DNA from: JAYYZW01 sp965217605
Lineage (GTDB): Bacteria; Pseudomonadota; Gammaproteobacteria; Ga0077536
DNA length: 64,000 bases
Assembly (NCBI GenBank): GCA_965217605.1
Contig: CBDCJB010000012.1
Location: 434,001 to 498,000, forward strand
Direction of reading: 5' to 3'
In this document: positions 1-9,590 of the stretch, in pieces
Numbering within the stretch: position 1 is the stretch's first letter
Layout of the letters: the number at the start of each line of letters is the position of its first letter
Program-made: the position numbers and the translations under genes
Notes under the pieces: generated by a model
What the model was told of the DNA's origin: nothing
Databases searched by the model: none
Seen by the model: the letters and a program-made list of their open reading frames with translations, nothing else

Positions 1-9
1 CACACGGTT

Positions 10-1938
10 GTGCTCTACTTTCTGTTGCTCTTTCTAATATCGAACGCTGTGGTGGCTGATGATCTCGCCACTCAGCGGGAAAGTTTCGGCAAGGTTTCGA
101 AAGCGCAGTCGGTCGGCCGATTTACACTCGCCCGCCAACTGGTCGCGGGCTTGGAGGAATACCCGCTTTACCCCTATTTCCGTTATAACGATCTGCGCCG
201 TCGCTTGCACCGGCTTCCGGAACCAGACGTCGCGCAATTCCTGTCTGCTTATGACGGTTCCTACCTCGCCGAGCGCTTGCGCATCCAGTGGCTGAAGCGG
301 TTAGCACGGTCGAATCGCTGGCAGTTATTTCTTCAATACTATCGCCCGCAAGAGGATACGGCGCTGCGATGTACACATTTGACTGCGCGGATCCGGACCG
401 GAGCGCTCGAAGGCGTATTGGCCGATAGCAAGGAGCTCTGGCTGATCGGTAAATCACAACCCGACGAATGTGATCTAGCGTTCGAACGTTTGTACGCGAG
501 TGACCTAATGAACGACGAGCTCGTGTGGCAACGGATCCGGCTTGCGATGGAGAATGGGAAAACCTCACTCGCCCGTTATCTCGCCGCGAAACTGCGCGCA
601 AGGCGCTGGCAGCGACTGTACGACATGTGGTCGCAAGCACGCCAAAATCCACAGCGCATCTTACGCCGGGCCAAACTCGACGATGACGCCGAAACGCGGG
701 AGATAATAATTTATGCGTTGAAGCGGCTTTCCCGGAGTCGGCTCGAAGTCGCACTGACTGCCTGGCAAAAACTGTCGCAGCGCTTGAGTTTTAACGAAGC
801 CGATGCCGGTCTGGTCGCCAGAAACTTCGCCATTGCGGCAGCGCGAAAAGAGCATGAAAAGCGTATTGATTTGCTTGACGAAGTGCCACAGCACCACGTC
901 GATGCTGAGATCGAGCGCTATCGGTTACGTGAAGGGATCGCAGAACAAGCTTGGGAGCGGTTGCTCAGGTGGACACAGAGCGAACCGGTTTCCGATGTGA
1001 GCCACTTGCGGTGGCGCTATTGGCGTAGCCGCGCACTGGAAGAATTGGGGCACGTTGATGAGGCCAACGCGCTCTTAACCGAGCTCGCCAAAGAGCGCGA
1101 TTATTACGGTTTCCTGGCTGCCGATAAGCTGAAGCAGAAATATTCGTTCAATTTCAATCCCGTTTCGCCGTCGCCTAGCGAGAAGAGTGCGTTACTCGCG
1201 GTACCTGGTGTGGTTCGCGCGCGTGAGCTGTTTTTTTTGGACAAGGCCTTTCAAGCGCGTCGCGAATGGGCATATGAGCTGGCCAAATTGGATGTCCGCC
1301 AACAGGAAGTAGCCGCAACGCTGGCGGCCGTCTGGGGTTGGCATGACCGCGCGATCTTCGCGCTCGGACGGGCCGAGTCCTACGATGATCTGCATTTACG
1401 TTTTCCGATCGTCTATTCAGACCTGGGCGAGGAATATGCTGAACGTCGAGGCCTGGACGCCGCGCGGGTGTTTGCCATCATTCGCTCGGAGAGCGCGTTC
1501 ATGGCCGATGCGCGTTCGCCGGCCGGCGCACTGGGTCTGATGCAAATTCTGCCGCAAACAGCGCGCGAAACCGCGAAACGCATCGGTATGCGCTTCAACA
1601 GCGCCAAAGTTTTACGCAAACCCAAACCGAACATCGCGATCGGTACCGCGTATTTAAAGCAGATGCTCGACCGTTACGATGGCAACTTCGTGATGGCGGC
1701 TGCCGCGTATAATGCGGGGCCACATAGAGTGCGGCGATGGCGTCGCGACAGTTGCACGGCGAGCGACCGATGGATCGATATGATTCCGTTTACGGAAACC
1801 AGGCGTTACGTGCGGCGGGCCCTTTTTTATACCACCGTTTACGAATGGCGCCTTGAAAGGAAATTGACGAGATTGGATTCCGTGATGTTTCCAGTGCCGG
1901 CAAAAAAGGCGTCCAGTACCGCGGATTGCACGATATGA
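10..1938 (+). CDS. slt: Soluble lytic murein transglycosylase (Slt family)
   Basis: Cleaves the MurNAc-GlcNAc bond of peptidoglycan in the periplasm, leaving 1,6-anhydro ends. About 640 aa, the usual Slt70 length. The N-terminus is hydrophobic (LYFLLLFLISNAVVADD) and looks like a signal peptide. A long alpha-superhelical region follows (about 25-450). The C-terminal goose-type lysozyme fold (about 470-620) carries the catalytic Glu in RSESAF (about residue 494), then GALGLMQILP and AAAYNAGPHRV. The GTG at position 10 is the first possible start, but the frame is open to the window edge and the hydrophobic segment lacks a basic N-region, so the true start may lie just outside. The stop overlaps the next gene as ATGA, which indicates translational coupling. 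Confidence 0.92.
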   Translation: MLYFLLLFLISNAVVADDLATQRESFGKVSKAQSVGRFTLARQLVAGLEEYPLYPYFRYNDLRRRLHRLPEPDVAQFLSAYDGSYLAERLRIQWLKRLARSNRWQLFLQYYRPQEDTALRCTHLTARIRTGALEGVLADSKELWLIGKSQPDECDLAFERLYASDLMNDELVWQRIRLAMENGKTSLARYLAAKLRARRWQRLYDMWSQARQNPQRILRRAKLDDDAETREIIIYALKRLSRSRLEVALTAWQKLSQRLSFNEADAGLVARNFAIAAARKEHEKRIDLLDEVPQHHVDAEIERYRLREGIAEQAWERLLRWTQSEPVSDVSHLRWRYWRSRALEELGHVDEANALLTELAKERDYYGFLAADKLKQKYSFNFNPVSPSPSEKSALLAVPGVVRARELFFLDKAFQARREWAYELAKLDVRQQEVAATLAAVWGWHDRAIFALGRAESYDDLHLRFPIVYSDLGEEYAERRGLDAARVFAIIRSESAFMADARSPAGALGLMQILPQTARETAKRIGMRFNSAKVLRKPKPNIAIGTAYLKQMLDRYDGNFVMAAAAYNAGPHRVRRWRRDSCTASDRWIDMIPFTETRRYVRRALFYTTVYEWRLERKLTRLDSVMFPVPAKKASSTADCTI

Positions 1939-2900
1939 CAAAACCGATCGTAGGACTGCTCGGCGGCGCCGGGTTCGTTGGGAGTGTCATCGCAAATCGC
2001 CTCGTCGATCGAGGATATGCAGTGCGTATCTTCACCCGTAAGCGCGATCGCGCACGCCACCTTTGGCTTTTACCTGATACCGATATTATCGAAACCGATC
2101 CGAATGAACAGGATCAACTCAAGAACGCATTCTCCGGTTGCTCCGCTCTCATCAATTTGGTCGGCATATTGAACGAGGGGCGTGATAATGGCGAAGGATT
2201 TCGCCGAGCTCATACGGAGATCACATCACGCGCGATCAAAGCCTGCAAAGCGTGTGATATTAGGCGTTTCCTGCAAATGAGCGCACTCAAGGCGGGCAGC
2301 TCTGCTCCGAGTTATTACCTCCGCACCAAAGGTGAGGCGGAAGAACTGGTGATGAACGAACAGAACAACCGATTCTGTCCGACGATCATGCGACCGTCCG
2401 TAATCTTTGGACCGGGTGATGATTTTTTCAATCGATTTGCTCGCCTGTTGAAGATGAGTCCTGGTGTTTTCCCGCTTGCTTGCGCGGCGGCTCGATTTCA
2501 ACCGGTATACGTAGGCGACGTGGCCGATGCGTTCATCGCCGCCCTGCGAGACGAGTCGACGATAGGGGAGCGTTTCGAATTAGCCGGTCCGAAAGTCATG
2601 ACCCTGGCTGAAATCGTCAGATACGTCGCCGACGTGGTCGAACGCCCGACTTACGTGATTCCACTCGGAAGGTTTGCGTCCGCGATACAAGCTAACCTGC
2701 TGGAGTATTTCCCCGGTAAACCGTTCTCACGGGACAACCTTAGATCGGCGAAAGAGGATTCCGTATGCGGTGGGACTAATGGCCTCGAGCGACTCGGTAT
2801 CCGGCCAACACCGGTCGACGTCATCGTTCCACGCTATCTCCGAGGCAACGACGTACGCAGTCGATTCTACGCATATCGCTCTGAGGCGAGTCGGGATTGA
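1935..2900 (+). CDS. Complex I NDUFA9-like NAD(P)-binding epimerase-family protein
   Basis: Atypical short-chain dehydrogenase of the NDUFA9 / complex I 39-kDa subunit family. The Rossmann motif GGAGFVGSVIANRL is at the N-terminus. The YxxxK positions read as YYLRTKGEAEE, and MRPSVIFGPGDDFFNRF follows, typical of this family. The ATG at 1935 overlaps the slt stop (ATGA); a TTG at 1926 is an alternative start. In bacteria these proteins are annotated as complex I accessory or sugar-nucleotide epimerase-like, and the substrate is unknown. A MidA-family methyltransferase, also linked to complex I assembly in mitochondria, is encoded at 6.7-7.9 kb. Confidence 0.85.
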   Translation: MTKPIVGLLGGAGFVGSVIANRLVDRGYAVRIFTRKRDRARHLWLLPDTDIIETDPNEQDQLKNAFSGCSALINLVGILNEGRDNGEGFRRAHTEITSRAIKACKACDIRRFLQMSALKAGSSAPSYYLRTKGEAEELVMNEQNNRFCPTIMRPSVIFGPGDDFFNRFARLLKMSPGVFPLACAAARFQPVYVGDVADAFIAALRDESTIGERFELAGPKVMTLAEIVRYVADVVERPTYVIPLGRFASAIQANLLEYFPGKPFSRDNLRSAKEDSVCGGTNGLERLGIRPTPVDVIVPRYLRGNDVRSRFYAYRSEASRD

Positions 2901-2965
2901 TCGCTAGGCTATCCCTAGCGCCCTGTCCCGTGCTTCTAAGCGCGTATTAAATTAGGGAGAATGCG

Positions 2966-4174
2966 GTGGAGGTCTACCAGGTAGGCGGCGCCGTCAGAGA
3001 CCACCTGCTTGATCGGGAAATCAAGGACCGGGATTGGGTGGTCGTCGGTAGCACGGCTGAAGAACTCACTCGCCGTGGATACAAGAAAGTCGGCGCCGAC
3101 TTCCCCGTCTTCCTGCATCCTGATACGGCCGAGGAATACGCGCTCGCGCGTACCGAACACAAGTCGGGCCCTGGGTATAAAGGTTTCAATACCGATAGCA
3201 CCCCGGAGGTCACTTTGGAGCAGGACCTGGCGCGCCGCGACCTCACGATCAACGCCATGGCGATGAAGCCTGACGGAGGAATCATTGATCCCTACGGCGG
3301 CCGAGAGGATCTAAAGCAAGGGATCCTTCGCCATGTCACCGAGGCCTTCGTTGAAGATCCGGTGCGCGTATTGCGTACCGCGCGTTTCGCTGCGCGATTC
3401 GATTTTCTCATTGCATCGGAAACCTTGGCGCTCATGCGACAAATCGCTGATTCAGGCGAATTATCGTCGTTGACACCCGAGCGTGTTTGGAGCGAACTCA
3501 AGTGCGCCCTCAACGAGAAATATCCGGCTCGGTTCATTGAAGCGCTGAGAAGTTGCGGAGCGAATCGCGAAGTATTTCCCGAAATCGATCAACTTTTTGG
3601 TGTGCCACAAACGGAGAAATACCATCCGGAGATAGATACGGGAGAACACATTCTACTTGCACTAAAGCAAGCAGCACGGCGAAACGCCGGCGAGATAATC
3701 CGCTTTACGGTGCTCGTACATGATTTGGGTAAAGGAACTACACCTGAAAAGATACTGCCCTCTCATCATGGACATGAAGAAAGAGGTGTCGAGTTGATCA
3801 ATGCGTTTTGCAAACGCTTGACCGTACCACGTGAACACCGTGAACTTGCTGTACTCGTATCGCGCTTTCATAGCAAAGTTCATCGTGCCGAAGAATTGAA
3901 ACCTTCAACGACGGTGAAGCTGCTGCAAGATACCGACGCTTTACGCAGGCGCGAACGTTTCGATGCTTTTTTGGAAGCCTGCGCGATAGACGCCACAGGA
4001 CGGTTAGGACTACATGATAGGGAATATTCTCAGGCTGACCGACTACGTCACGCGTTGGAGATTATTCAACGCGTCGATTCAAGAAAGTTGATTGAACAGG
4101 GATTCGAGGGACAAGCGCTGGCTAAGGCGTTATACGACGCGCGTGTTGAGGCGCTCACTCGCAGCGAAAATTGA
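2966..4174 (+). CDS. cca: CCA-adding tRNA nucleotidyltransferase (class II, with HD domain)
   Basis: Adds and repairs the 3' CCA of tRNAs. GTG start at 2966. The N-terminal motif VGGAVRDHLLDREIKDRDWV holds the GGxxR signature and the metal-binding DxD. RRDLTINAMA and RVLRTARFAARF are conserved head and neck motifs. The C-terminal HD phosphohydrolase domain shows HILLAL and VLVHDLGKG. At 402 aa it matches the Escherichia coli Cca type. The enzyme is needed here because the tRNA-Ile2 at 16.24 kb has no encoded CCA. The 3' end overlaps the convergent cyclase gene by 20 bp. Confidence 0.95.
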   Translation: MEVYQVGGAVRDHLLDREIKDRDWVVVGSTAEELTRRGYKKVGADFPVFLHPDTAEEYALARTEHKSGPGYKGFNTDSTPEVTLEQDLARRDLTINAMAMKPDGGIIDPYGGREDLKQGILRHVTEAFVEDPVRVLRTARFAARFDFLIASETLALMRQIADSGELSSLTPERVWSELKCALNEKYPARFIEALRSCGANREVFPEIDQLFGVPQTEKYHPEIDTGEHILLALKQAARRNAGEIIRFTVLVHDLGKGTTPEKILPSHHGHEERGVELINAFCKRLTVPREHRELAVLVSRFHSKVHRAEELKPSTTVKLLQDTDALRRRERFDAFLEACAIDATGRLGLHDREYSQADRLRHALEIIQRVDSRKLIEQGFEGQALAKALYDARVEALTRSEN

Positions 4175-5057
4175 TAGCGAAATCCAGTTCATTATCTTCC
4201 GGATGGCCGGGGATGATGATTCCAGAGCCGAGTAATCTGAATGACTCGCGTTTGAGCTCGTAACGATCAGCATCGCCGGTAACAACGACTGAGCCGTTGG
4301 TGCTGTTATCCGTAATGGTGCCCCGCCCCCGGCTGAATTGGGCGCTCAAGTGTTGTCGCGAGACGAGATCCTCTTTCACTACTAAATCGTTTTGGTCTCC
4401 ACGTCCGATTGAGATAACCGGCCGTCTCGCACTCAAAACGACCGAAGCGCCGCCATGACTGAATATCACTGAATCATAGCCTTGCGCATCGATAACCGGT
4501 TTCTCGCCGGCATAAGCCGTAATCGATTCTACGTCCCATATGATCTCATATAGTTCGACATGCTCGAGCGAGACAAAATCCCAGGTTTCATCGTCCACAT
4601 AACGAGCGACAGCTCGGTAGAGCCTCGGTAACTCGTTGATCACCGCTCCCGTCGCAAGCGTCTGCTCCGGTTTGGCTTTGCTCGCGGACCATTTCGCGAT
4701 CTTGCTCGTCTCACTCCTGAGCAATTGGCCGCCCGGCGGTGTAGGACCGTAGTGCAGACCGATACGCATTCTAATATTGCGCTCGTCGTCATCTTTGTAC
4801 TTGTCGTTCAGGTTGACGTGAATTTCAGAAGCGGCGCTGGCTGCTTCCGTTGGATCGGAAAAGACCACCATGAGTTCATCGCCGACTTCAGCGACGACAT
4901 GACCCTTATGCTCGGAACAATCCGATTTTACGGTTACGAAGCATTCAGCAATGATTTGTTGTGCGCGTTCGTCGCCAACGGCTTCGTATAAAGCTGTACT
5001 ACCGACGATGTCGGCAGACATGATGACTCTGTTCTCTATATCAGGATGCGAACTCAT
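4155..5057 (-). CDS. Class III adenylate/guanylate cyclase domain fused to FHA domain
   Basis: The N-terminal nucleotidyl cyclase catalytic domain (about 8-175) has the metal-binding Asp in SADIVGSTALYE and the second motif GDELMVVFSD. The C-terminal FHA domain (about 210-290) shows ISIGRGDQNDLVV, SRQHLSAQ and DNSTNGSVVV, the usual phosphothreonine-binding residues. It likely makes a cyclic nucleotide under control of a phosphoprotein partner. No Ser/Thr kinase lies nearby. No signal peptide or membrane segment is seen, so it is cytosolic. The 300-aa length suits a minimal two-domain protein. Whether it makes cAMP or cGMP cannot be decided from these motifs. Confidence 0.88.
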   Translation of the reverse strand: MSSHPDIENRVIMSADIVGSTALYEAVGDERAQQIIAECFVTVKSDCSEHKGHVVAEVGDELMVVFSDPTEAASAASEIHVNLNDKYKDDDERNIRMRIGLHYGPTPPGGQLLRSETSKIAKWSASKAKPEQTLATGAVINELPRLYRAVARYVDDETWDFVSLEHVELYEIIWDVESITAYAGEKPVIDAQGYDSVIFSHGGASVVLSARRPVISIGRGDQNDLVVKEDLVSRQHLSAQFSRGRGTITDNSTNGSVVVTGDADRYELKRESFRLLGSGIIIPGHPEDNELDFAINFRCE

Positions 5058-5162
5058 AACGCGGGCGTAAATCGGTACTGTGCTAAAACAGTTATGGTAT
5101 GGGTGCCGGGTTCCTTGTCACGCAAGCCACAAAAGTACCACGGAGTCCGGCCGACAACCACA

Positions 5163-5828
5163 TTAGGAGGGTTGCTCACCCCATAACTGCCGGAGGCGCT
5201 GGTCGCGGCCGCAGTTGAAGCGGTAATACTTATATCGGATGGGGTTTTTGAGGTAATAATCCTGGTGGTATTCCTCGGCCGGATAAAACTCCGTTGCTGC
5301 AACGATTTCGGTGCGGATCGGCGCTTCGAAAGGTTTGTTTTTTTGAATCTTCTCCAGTGACGCCAAAGCCGCCTGTTTCTGTTCGTCATTGTGGTAAAAG
5401 ATTCCAGGTCGGTATTGGCTGCCACGGTCACAAAACTGACGATCGGGCGTCGTCGGGTCGATATTCCGCCAAAAGATCTCGAGTAATTCAGCATAACTGA
5501 CGCGTGCCGGGTCATAGGTGATTTCCACCGCTTCAGTGTGACCGGTCGTACCCGACGACACCTGTTTGTAGCTGGGGTTTTTGCGGTGGCCACCGATGTA
5601 GCCCGGTACCGTCGAGATGACCCCGTCGATGCCATCATAAGGTGGCTCCATGCACCAGAAACATCCACCGGCGAACGTCGCTATCGCGACTTCATCGGAT
5701 GCAGACATTGTGGATTTGGCCGTTGCGTCACTCCGTCCTGCCGCGGAAGCGATCACGACCGTAATCAAGGCTACCGATGCGGATACGATGCACCATGTCT
5801 GCCGCGGAGACGCGCCTAATCTTTGCAT
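5163..5828 (-). CDS. msrA: Peptide-methionine (S)-S-oxide reductase MsrA, exported form
   Basis: Reduces methionine-S-sulfoxide in proteins. The catalytic motif GGCFWCMEPPYD is present. Downstream conserved segments are VPGYIGGHRKNPSY and GHTEAVEITYDP. The C-terminal resolving region RFNCGRDQRLRQLWG holds the recycling Cys. About 45 N-terminal residues precede the catalytic domain, and the hydrophobic stretch IVSASVALITVVIASAA indicates export, so this is a periplasmic or membrane-anchored MsrA. It stands alone between the cyclase and uppP genes. Confidence 0.93.
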   Translation of the reverse strand: MQRLGASPRQTWCIVSASVALITVVIASAAGRSDATAKSTMSASDEVAIATFAGGCFWCMEPPYDGIDGVISTVPGYIGGHRKNPSYKQVSSGTTGHTEAVEITYDPARVSYAELLEIFWRNIDPTTPDRQFCDRGSQYRPGIFYHNDEQKQAALASLEKIQKNKPFEAPIRTEIVAATEFYPAEEYHQDYYLKNPIRYKYYRFNCGRDQRLRQLWGEQPS

Positions 5829-5904
5829 CGAATGGATATTCCTGCCGCCATATCTCCTCTATCCGACCCTGCGCGGACGTGTGAGTTGCATAGGATCGCG
5901 GAGA

Positions 5905-6702
5905 TCATGCGAAGTACCAGAACAGCGCCGCCCCGAGCGCGATCCGATAGAGCACGAAGGGCAGCATACCGACACGTTCGATAATTCGGAGGAATGCAGC
6001 GATACACGCGTATGCGCTGATACCCGCAAACAGGATCACTAAACTGAGATCACCCCACGGTTGAGAACCTTCACTCGCGCTCAGCTCTACGATCTCCAAG
6101 ACGCTTGCCAGAACGATCACTGGCATCGAAAGCAAAAACGAGAAGCGCGCCGCGCTACGTCGCGTTAGGCCGAGCGCAAGGGCCGCGGTCATGGTCACTC
6201 CTGACCGTGAGGTACCGGGTATGAGCGCGAGAGCCTGGGCGCATCCGATCAGCAACGCATCGCGCAGTCTCAATGAGTCGAGATCGCGATCACGCCGTCC
6301 GCGTACATCCATCCACCACAAAGCCAGGCCGAATAATACCGTCGCCGCAGCAACGATCTGAGGTGTTCGAAGATCCGAAGCGATGGCGTCACGCGCAACT
6401 AAACCCAATACGCCAACCGGCACGGTAGCGATCAGCACGCCCCATGCCAGCTTCGCCTGCAGATCGATCACGCCGTCGGTAAGGGACCGCATCCAGGCGT
6501 GCGCCAGCACGCTGATATCCGCGCGGAAATAGAGGGCCACGGCCCCGAGACTGCCAAGGTGCGCAGCAACGTCGAATGCGAGCCCCTGGTCCGGCCAGCC
6601 GGCCACGCGCGGCAGCAGGATCAAATGACCGGAACTCGAGACGGGCAGAAACTCCGTAATACCCTGCACGATGGCCAACACGATTAAGTGAAAAGTCGCC
6701 AT
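5905..6702 (-). CDS. uppP: Undecaprenyl-diphosphatase UppP (BacA)
   Basis: Integral membrane enzyme that dephosphorylates undecaprenyl diphosphate to recycle the cell-wall lipid carrier; it is also known as BacA because extra copies give bacitracin resistance. Signature motifs are GITEFLPVSSSGHLIL (about 15-30) and LIPGTSRSGVTM (about 160-172). It is 265 aa with about eight hydrophobic segments, the normal size. It follows the MidA-family gene with a 14-bp gap on the same strand, so the two are probably co-transcribed. Confidence 0.96.
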   Translation of the reverse strand: MATFHLIVLAIVQGITEFLPVSSSGHLILLPRVAGWPDQGLAFDVAAHLGSLGAVALYFRADISVLAHAWMRSLTDGVIDLQAKLAWGVLIATVPVGVLGLVARDAIASDLRTPQIVAAATVLFGLALWWMDVRGRRDRDLDSLRLRDALLIGCAQALALIPGTSRSGVTMTAALALGLTRRSAARFSFLLSMPVIVLASVLEIVELSASEGSQPWGDLSLVILFAGISAYACIAAFLRIIERVGMLPFVLYRIALGAALFWYFA

Positions 6703-6716
6703 GGCAGCGGCGCGCG

Positions 6717-7901
6717 TTAAGCGTCAGCAAATCCACGCAGTCGATGGCGCTCGTCATCGACAAAACACGCCAGCGGCCGATCATAATTCGTCGCCAACGC
6801 CATGACCTTGCACGTCTGGCCCATTTCCGAGGGTAAGAGCAGGAGTTTGGCTTCCTGCGCGCGTTCGTAGCGCACGGCTGGATCGTCGATGGCCTGCTCG
6901 GTGAGCAGTTCGTGCAACCCGCAGGCGATCAAAAAACGCGTTTGGGCGGCAAAACCCGCCAATTCGAAGCCGATTCTATCTGCGGTTTCCGCAACGGTCG
7001 TAAATTCAACGGCGGCGGTAATGTCCTGCAAGCCAGGATAGAAAAAAGGATCGCCGTGAACGCGATGCCGATAATGGCATTTGATGGTGCCTTGCGACCG
7101 TGATTCATGCAGGTACTCATGCCGCGGATAGCCGTAGTCGATCAGCAAGACAACGCCTTCTTTCAATGCGCGGTGTATTCCCTGCAACCATCCCTCGAGT
7201 TCCAAGTTGAATTCGCTCGTGTAACCATCGGGTAATACACGCCAGTCGTCCGGCGTTGCGCTGGCGGTGAATGCCACGGCCGCGGTATCGATAATGTGCC
7301 ATGCAAAACGATCACCATCTAAACCGACGCCAAGCTCTCTGATTTCGCCCTGCTGAATGATGAATCGCTTTACGGGCATGGCATCCAACACTTCGTTAGC
7401 GATGACTAAACCGACATATCGATCTGGTGGATGGGTGTCGTACCAGCGCACGCGGTCGAGGAAGTAGGGCGCTTGTTGCGCTATTAGTTTCCGCTGACGC
7501 CGCTGCATAACAGCGCTCGGCTCAACGATGACATAGCCCTCAGGCAGGGCGCCGTGTTCGCGCAGATTTTCCAGTAGACAACACGCCAGACGACCGCTGC
7601 CGGCGCCGTACTCGAGAACAAACCCGCCGACCTGACCGAGGACCTCAATGCATTGCCGGGACAGGCAATGCGCGAAAAGTTCACCGCTTTCCGGCGCGGT
7701 GACGAAATCGCCCGATGGGCCAAAAATGGGCCGATTGCCTGTGTAGTAGCCAAACTCCGGTTGGTACAACGCCAATCGCATGAACTGGTCGAAACCGAGC
7801 GCTCCGCCATTACGCTCGATCTCATCGCTGATCAAGGCACACAACGATCGCGATCGTTCTAGCGCGCCCGAATCCGGATCCGGTAAGCTTGACGTGACCA
7901 T
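6717..7901 (-). CDS. MidA/NDUFAF7-family SAM-dependent protein arginine methyltransferase-like
   Basis: Belongs to the DUF185/MidA family, whose mitochondrial member NDUFAF7 dimethylates an arginine of the complex I 49-kDa subunit. N-terminal family motif LALYQPEFGYYTG. SAM-binding motif LEYGAGSGRLACCLL at about 100-115, followed by YVIVEPSAVMQRRQ. LVIANEVLDAMPVKRF is another conserved family segment. At 394 aa it is full length. A complex I role is inferred from family knowledge only; the NDUFA9-like gene at 1.9 kb is suggestive. Confidence 0.9.
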   Translation of the reverse strand: MVTSSLPDPDSGALERSRSLCALISDEIERNGGALGFDQFMRLALYQPEFGYYTGNRPIFGPSGDFVTAPESGELFAHCLSRQCIEVLGQVGGFVLEYGAGSGRLACCLLENLREHGALPEGYVIVEPSAVMQRRQRKLIAQQAPYFLDRVRWYDTHPPDRYVGLVIANEVLDAMPVKRFIIQQGEIRELGVGLDGDRFAWHIIDTAAVAFTASATPDDWRVLPDGYTSEFNLELEGWLQGIHRALKEGVVLLIDYGYPRHEYLHESRSQGTIKCHYRHRVHGDPFFYPGLQDITAAVEFTTVAETADRIGFELAGFAAQTRFLIACGLHELLTEQAIDDPAVRYERAQEAKLLLLPSEMGQTCKVMALATNYDRPLACFVDDERHRLRGFADA

Positions 7902-7937
7902 CTAATCAGCATCATAGCGATTCAAAGTGAAAGTGCC

Positions 7938-8675
7938 ATGCCTGCCGCGAATTACCCGGTTGCACTCGTAACCGGTGCCGCAAAACGGCTGGGCGCCGTT
8001 ATCGCGCGCATCCTTCATGGCAAGGGTTATAACGTGATCGTTCATTACCATCGCTCCGGCGAGGACGCGCGGACACTCGCGGCCGAGCTTAACGATATGC
8101 GTACCGAATCCGCCGTAACCTTGTGCGAGGATTTTGCCACTGGCAATCCCGCCGCGAGTTTGATCGAAGCGGCCGGGCAAACCTGGCCACGACTCGATCT
8201 GTTGGTCAACAACGCGTCGGTGTTCGACAAAACGCCGCTGGATGAAATCGATCTTCCGGCGTGGGATCGCATCCAGACAATCAACCTGCGCGCGCCCTAT
8301 TTTCTGTCCATCGCCGCTGCGACAATGCTGCATAAAACCGATGGGTCGATCGTCAACATCGCTGATATTCACGCCGAACGCCCGCGCCTCGAGTATTCGG
8401 CTTATTGCGCGTCAAAGGCGGGATTGGTAGCTGTTACGCGTGCGCTCGCGATCGAAATGGCGCCGAAGGTCCGGGTCAATTGCGTGTCGCCGGGCGCCAT
8501 CATGTGGGCCGCAAACGAAAGCAAGACGGTTCAGGACAATACCATTCGAGCGACGCCGCTCGAACGTCACGGCGATCCCGAGGATATAGCACAGGCGGTT
8601 TGTTTCCTGGCTGACGCGAAATTCATAACCGGCCACACCGTTAATGTGGACGGCGGCCGCCTGGTTCGTATCTGA
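7938..8675 (+). CDS. Pteridine reductase (SDR family, FolM/PTR1-like)
   Basis: Short-chain dehydrogenase. Instead of the usual TGxxxGIG, the NADPH motif is TGAAKRLGAVIARIL, the TGxxxRxG signature of pteridine reductases. NNAS occurs in LLVNNASVFDKT, and the active-site Tyr and Lys are in YSAYCASKAGL. The C-terminal FITGHTVNVDGGRLVRI is typical. It probably reduces dihydrobiopterin or dihydrofolate-type substrates. The nearby folB supports a folate/pterin setting. It is divergent from the MidA-family gene; the 36-bp gap must hold both 5' regions. Confidence 0.88.
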   Translation: MPAANYPVALVTGAAKRLGAVIARILHGKGYNVIVHYHRSGEDARTLAAELNDMRTESAVTLCEDFATGNPAASLIEAAGQTWPRLDLLVNNASVFDKTPLDEIDLPAWDRIQTINLRAPYFLSIAAATMLHKTDGSIVNIADIHAERPRLEYSAYCASKAGLVAVTRALAIEMAPKVRVNCVSPGAIMWAANESKTVQDNTIRATPLERHGDPEDIAQAVCFLADAKFITGHTVNVDGGRLVRI

Positions 8676-8687
8676 CTGACACTGGAT

Positions 8688-9152
8688 TCATTCGGCGCCG
8701 AGTTGTGGTAACGACGAGCGGAGGTACCATCGCTTTTCTTCCTCATCGAACCACCACAGCTGCTCATCTTGCAATGATTTCAAAACACCCGAATCGATCT
8801 CGTAGTATTCGATCAAGGAGATGACGCGTGCCTCCTTGCCGTCATCGGTAATGAGTATGTTGCCCGGTTCGTAACTTGTAATGCGATAGCGGGCAATATG
8901 ACCGATATCCTGCGGTATTTCCGAACCATCGCGCGCGCGAACGTACTTAACCGCTTCGTCGAAATGCCCCCAACGGATCATCTTGCGATACGTCGAAACG
9001 CTCGCTTCAAGAGAAATCGCCCGTTTTTGATGGGGTACGGATCGTAATCCGGTGCATGCCGGTAGAGATATAACGAGCGCGAATAGAGCCGCAATACAAA
9101 CGTTAAAAGCTTTATTAGTCACTCCATTATCGTCGCTTGATATCCGTTTCAA
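8688..9152 (-). CDS. Predicted lipoprotein of unknown function
   Basis: 154 aa with an N-terminal hydrophobic segment and lipobox-like VISLPACTG, so it is likely an outer-membrane lipoprotein. The soluble part includes RKMIRWGHFDEAVKYV and later ITSYEPGNILITDD and WWFDEEEKRWYL; this fold is not recognised with certainty. The ATG at 9152 overlaps the folB stop (ATGA), so the genes are coupled. A GTG ten codons in, directly before the basic/hydrophobic region, is an alternative start. Confidence 0.75.
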   Translation of the reverse strand: MKRISSDDNGVTNKAFNVCIAALFALVISLPACTGLRSVPHQKRAISLEASVSTYRKMIRWGHFDEAVKYVRARDGSEIPQDIGHIARYRITSYEPGNILITDDGKEARVISLIEYYEIDSGVLKSLQDEQLWWFDEEEKRWYLRSSLPQLGAE

Positions 9153-9505
9153 TCCCGTTGACCCCGCTCAATGGTCACACCGATATCGCGCACATGCCGC
9201 ACGACGCCTTGCTTATTGATGCGTACACGGATCCACGGAATAGCGAATTCATCGAGTATGGTTTGCGCTATTGTTCCCGCTAACGCTTCGATCAGGTGAA
9301 ATTCACTCGTCGATGAAATGTCCATCACGCGATCACTCACCGCCTTGTAATCGACGGTGTCTTCGATCATGTCCGATTTGCTGGCCTGGGATGCATCGGT
9401 ACCTAGATCGATATCGATGATCAAATTCTGGCGTATGCGGCGCTCCCAATCCCATACCCCAATTACCGTTTCGACGCGCATATTGTGAAGATAAATGATG
9501 TCCAT
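9149..9505 (-). CDS. folB: Dihydroneopterin aldolase FolB
   Basis: Converts 7,8-dihydroneopterin to 6-hydroxymethyl-dihydropterin and glycolaldehyde in folate synthesis. It is 118 aa, the usual FolB length. Characteristic segments are IIYLHNMRVETVIGVWDWER at the start, DTVDYKAVSDRV in the middle and FHLIEALAGTIAQTIL, which includes the substrate-binding Glu. It is transcribed divergently from plsY, a common gammaproteobacterial arrangement. Confidence 0.95.
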   Translation of the reverse strand: MDIIYLHNMRVETVIGVWDWERRIRQNLIIDIDLGTDASQASKSDMIEDTVDYKAVSDRVMDISSTSEFHLIEALAGTIAQTILDEFAIPWIRVRINKQGVVRHVRDIGVTIERGQRD

Positions 9506-9590
9506 ACTTCAGAGCGCCCTGCTTGAGGCGCGATGGTAGCAGAGTTGCGATTGCCTTGATCCGACATTGCGCATCAGTTGCAATACCGTA

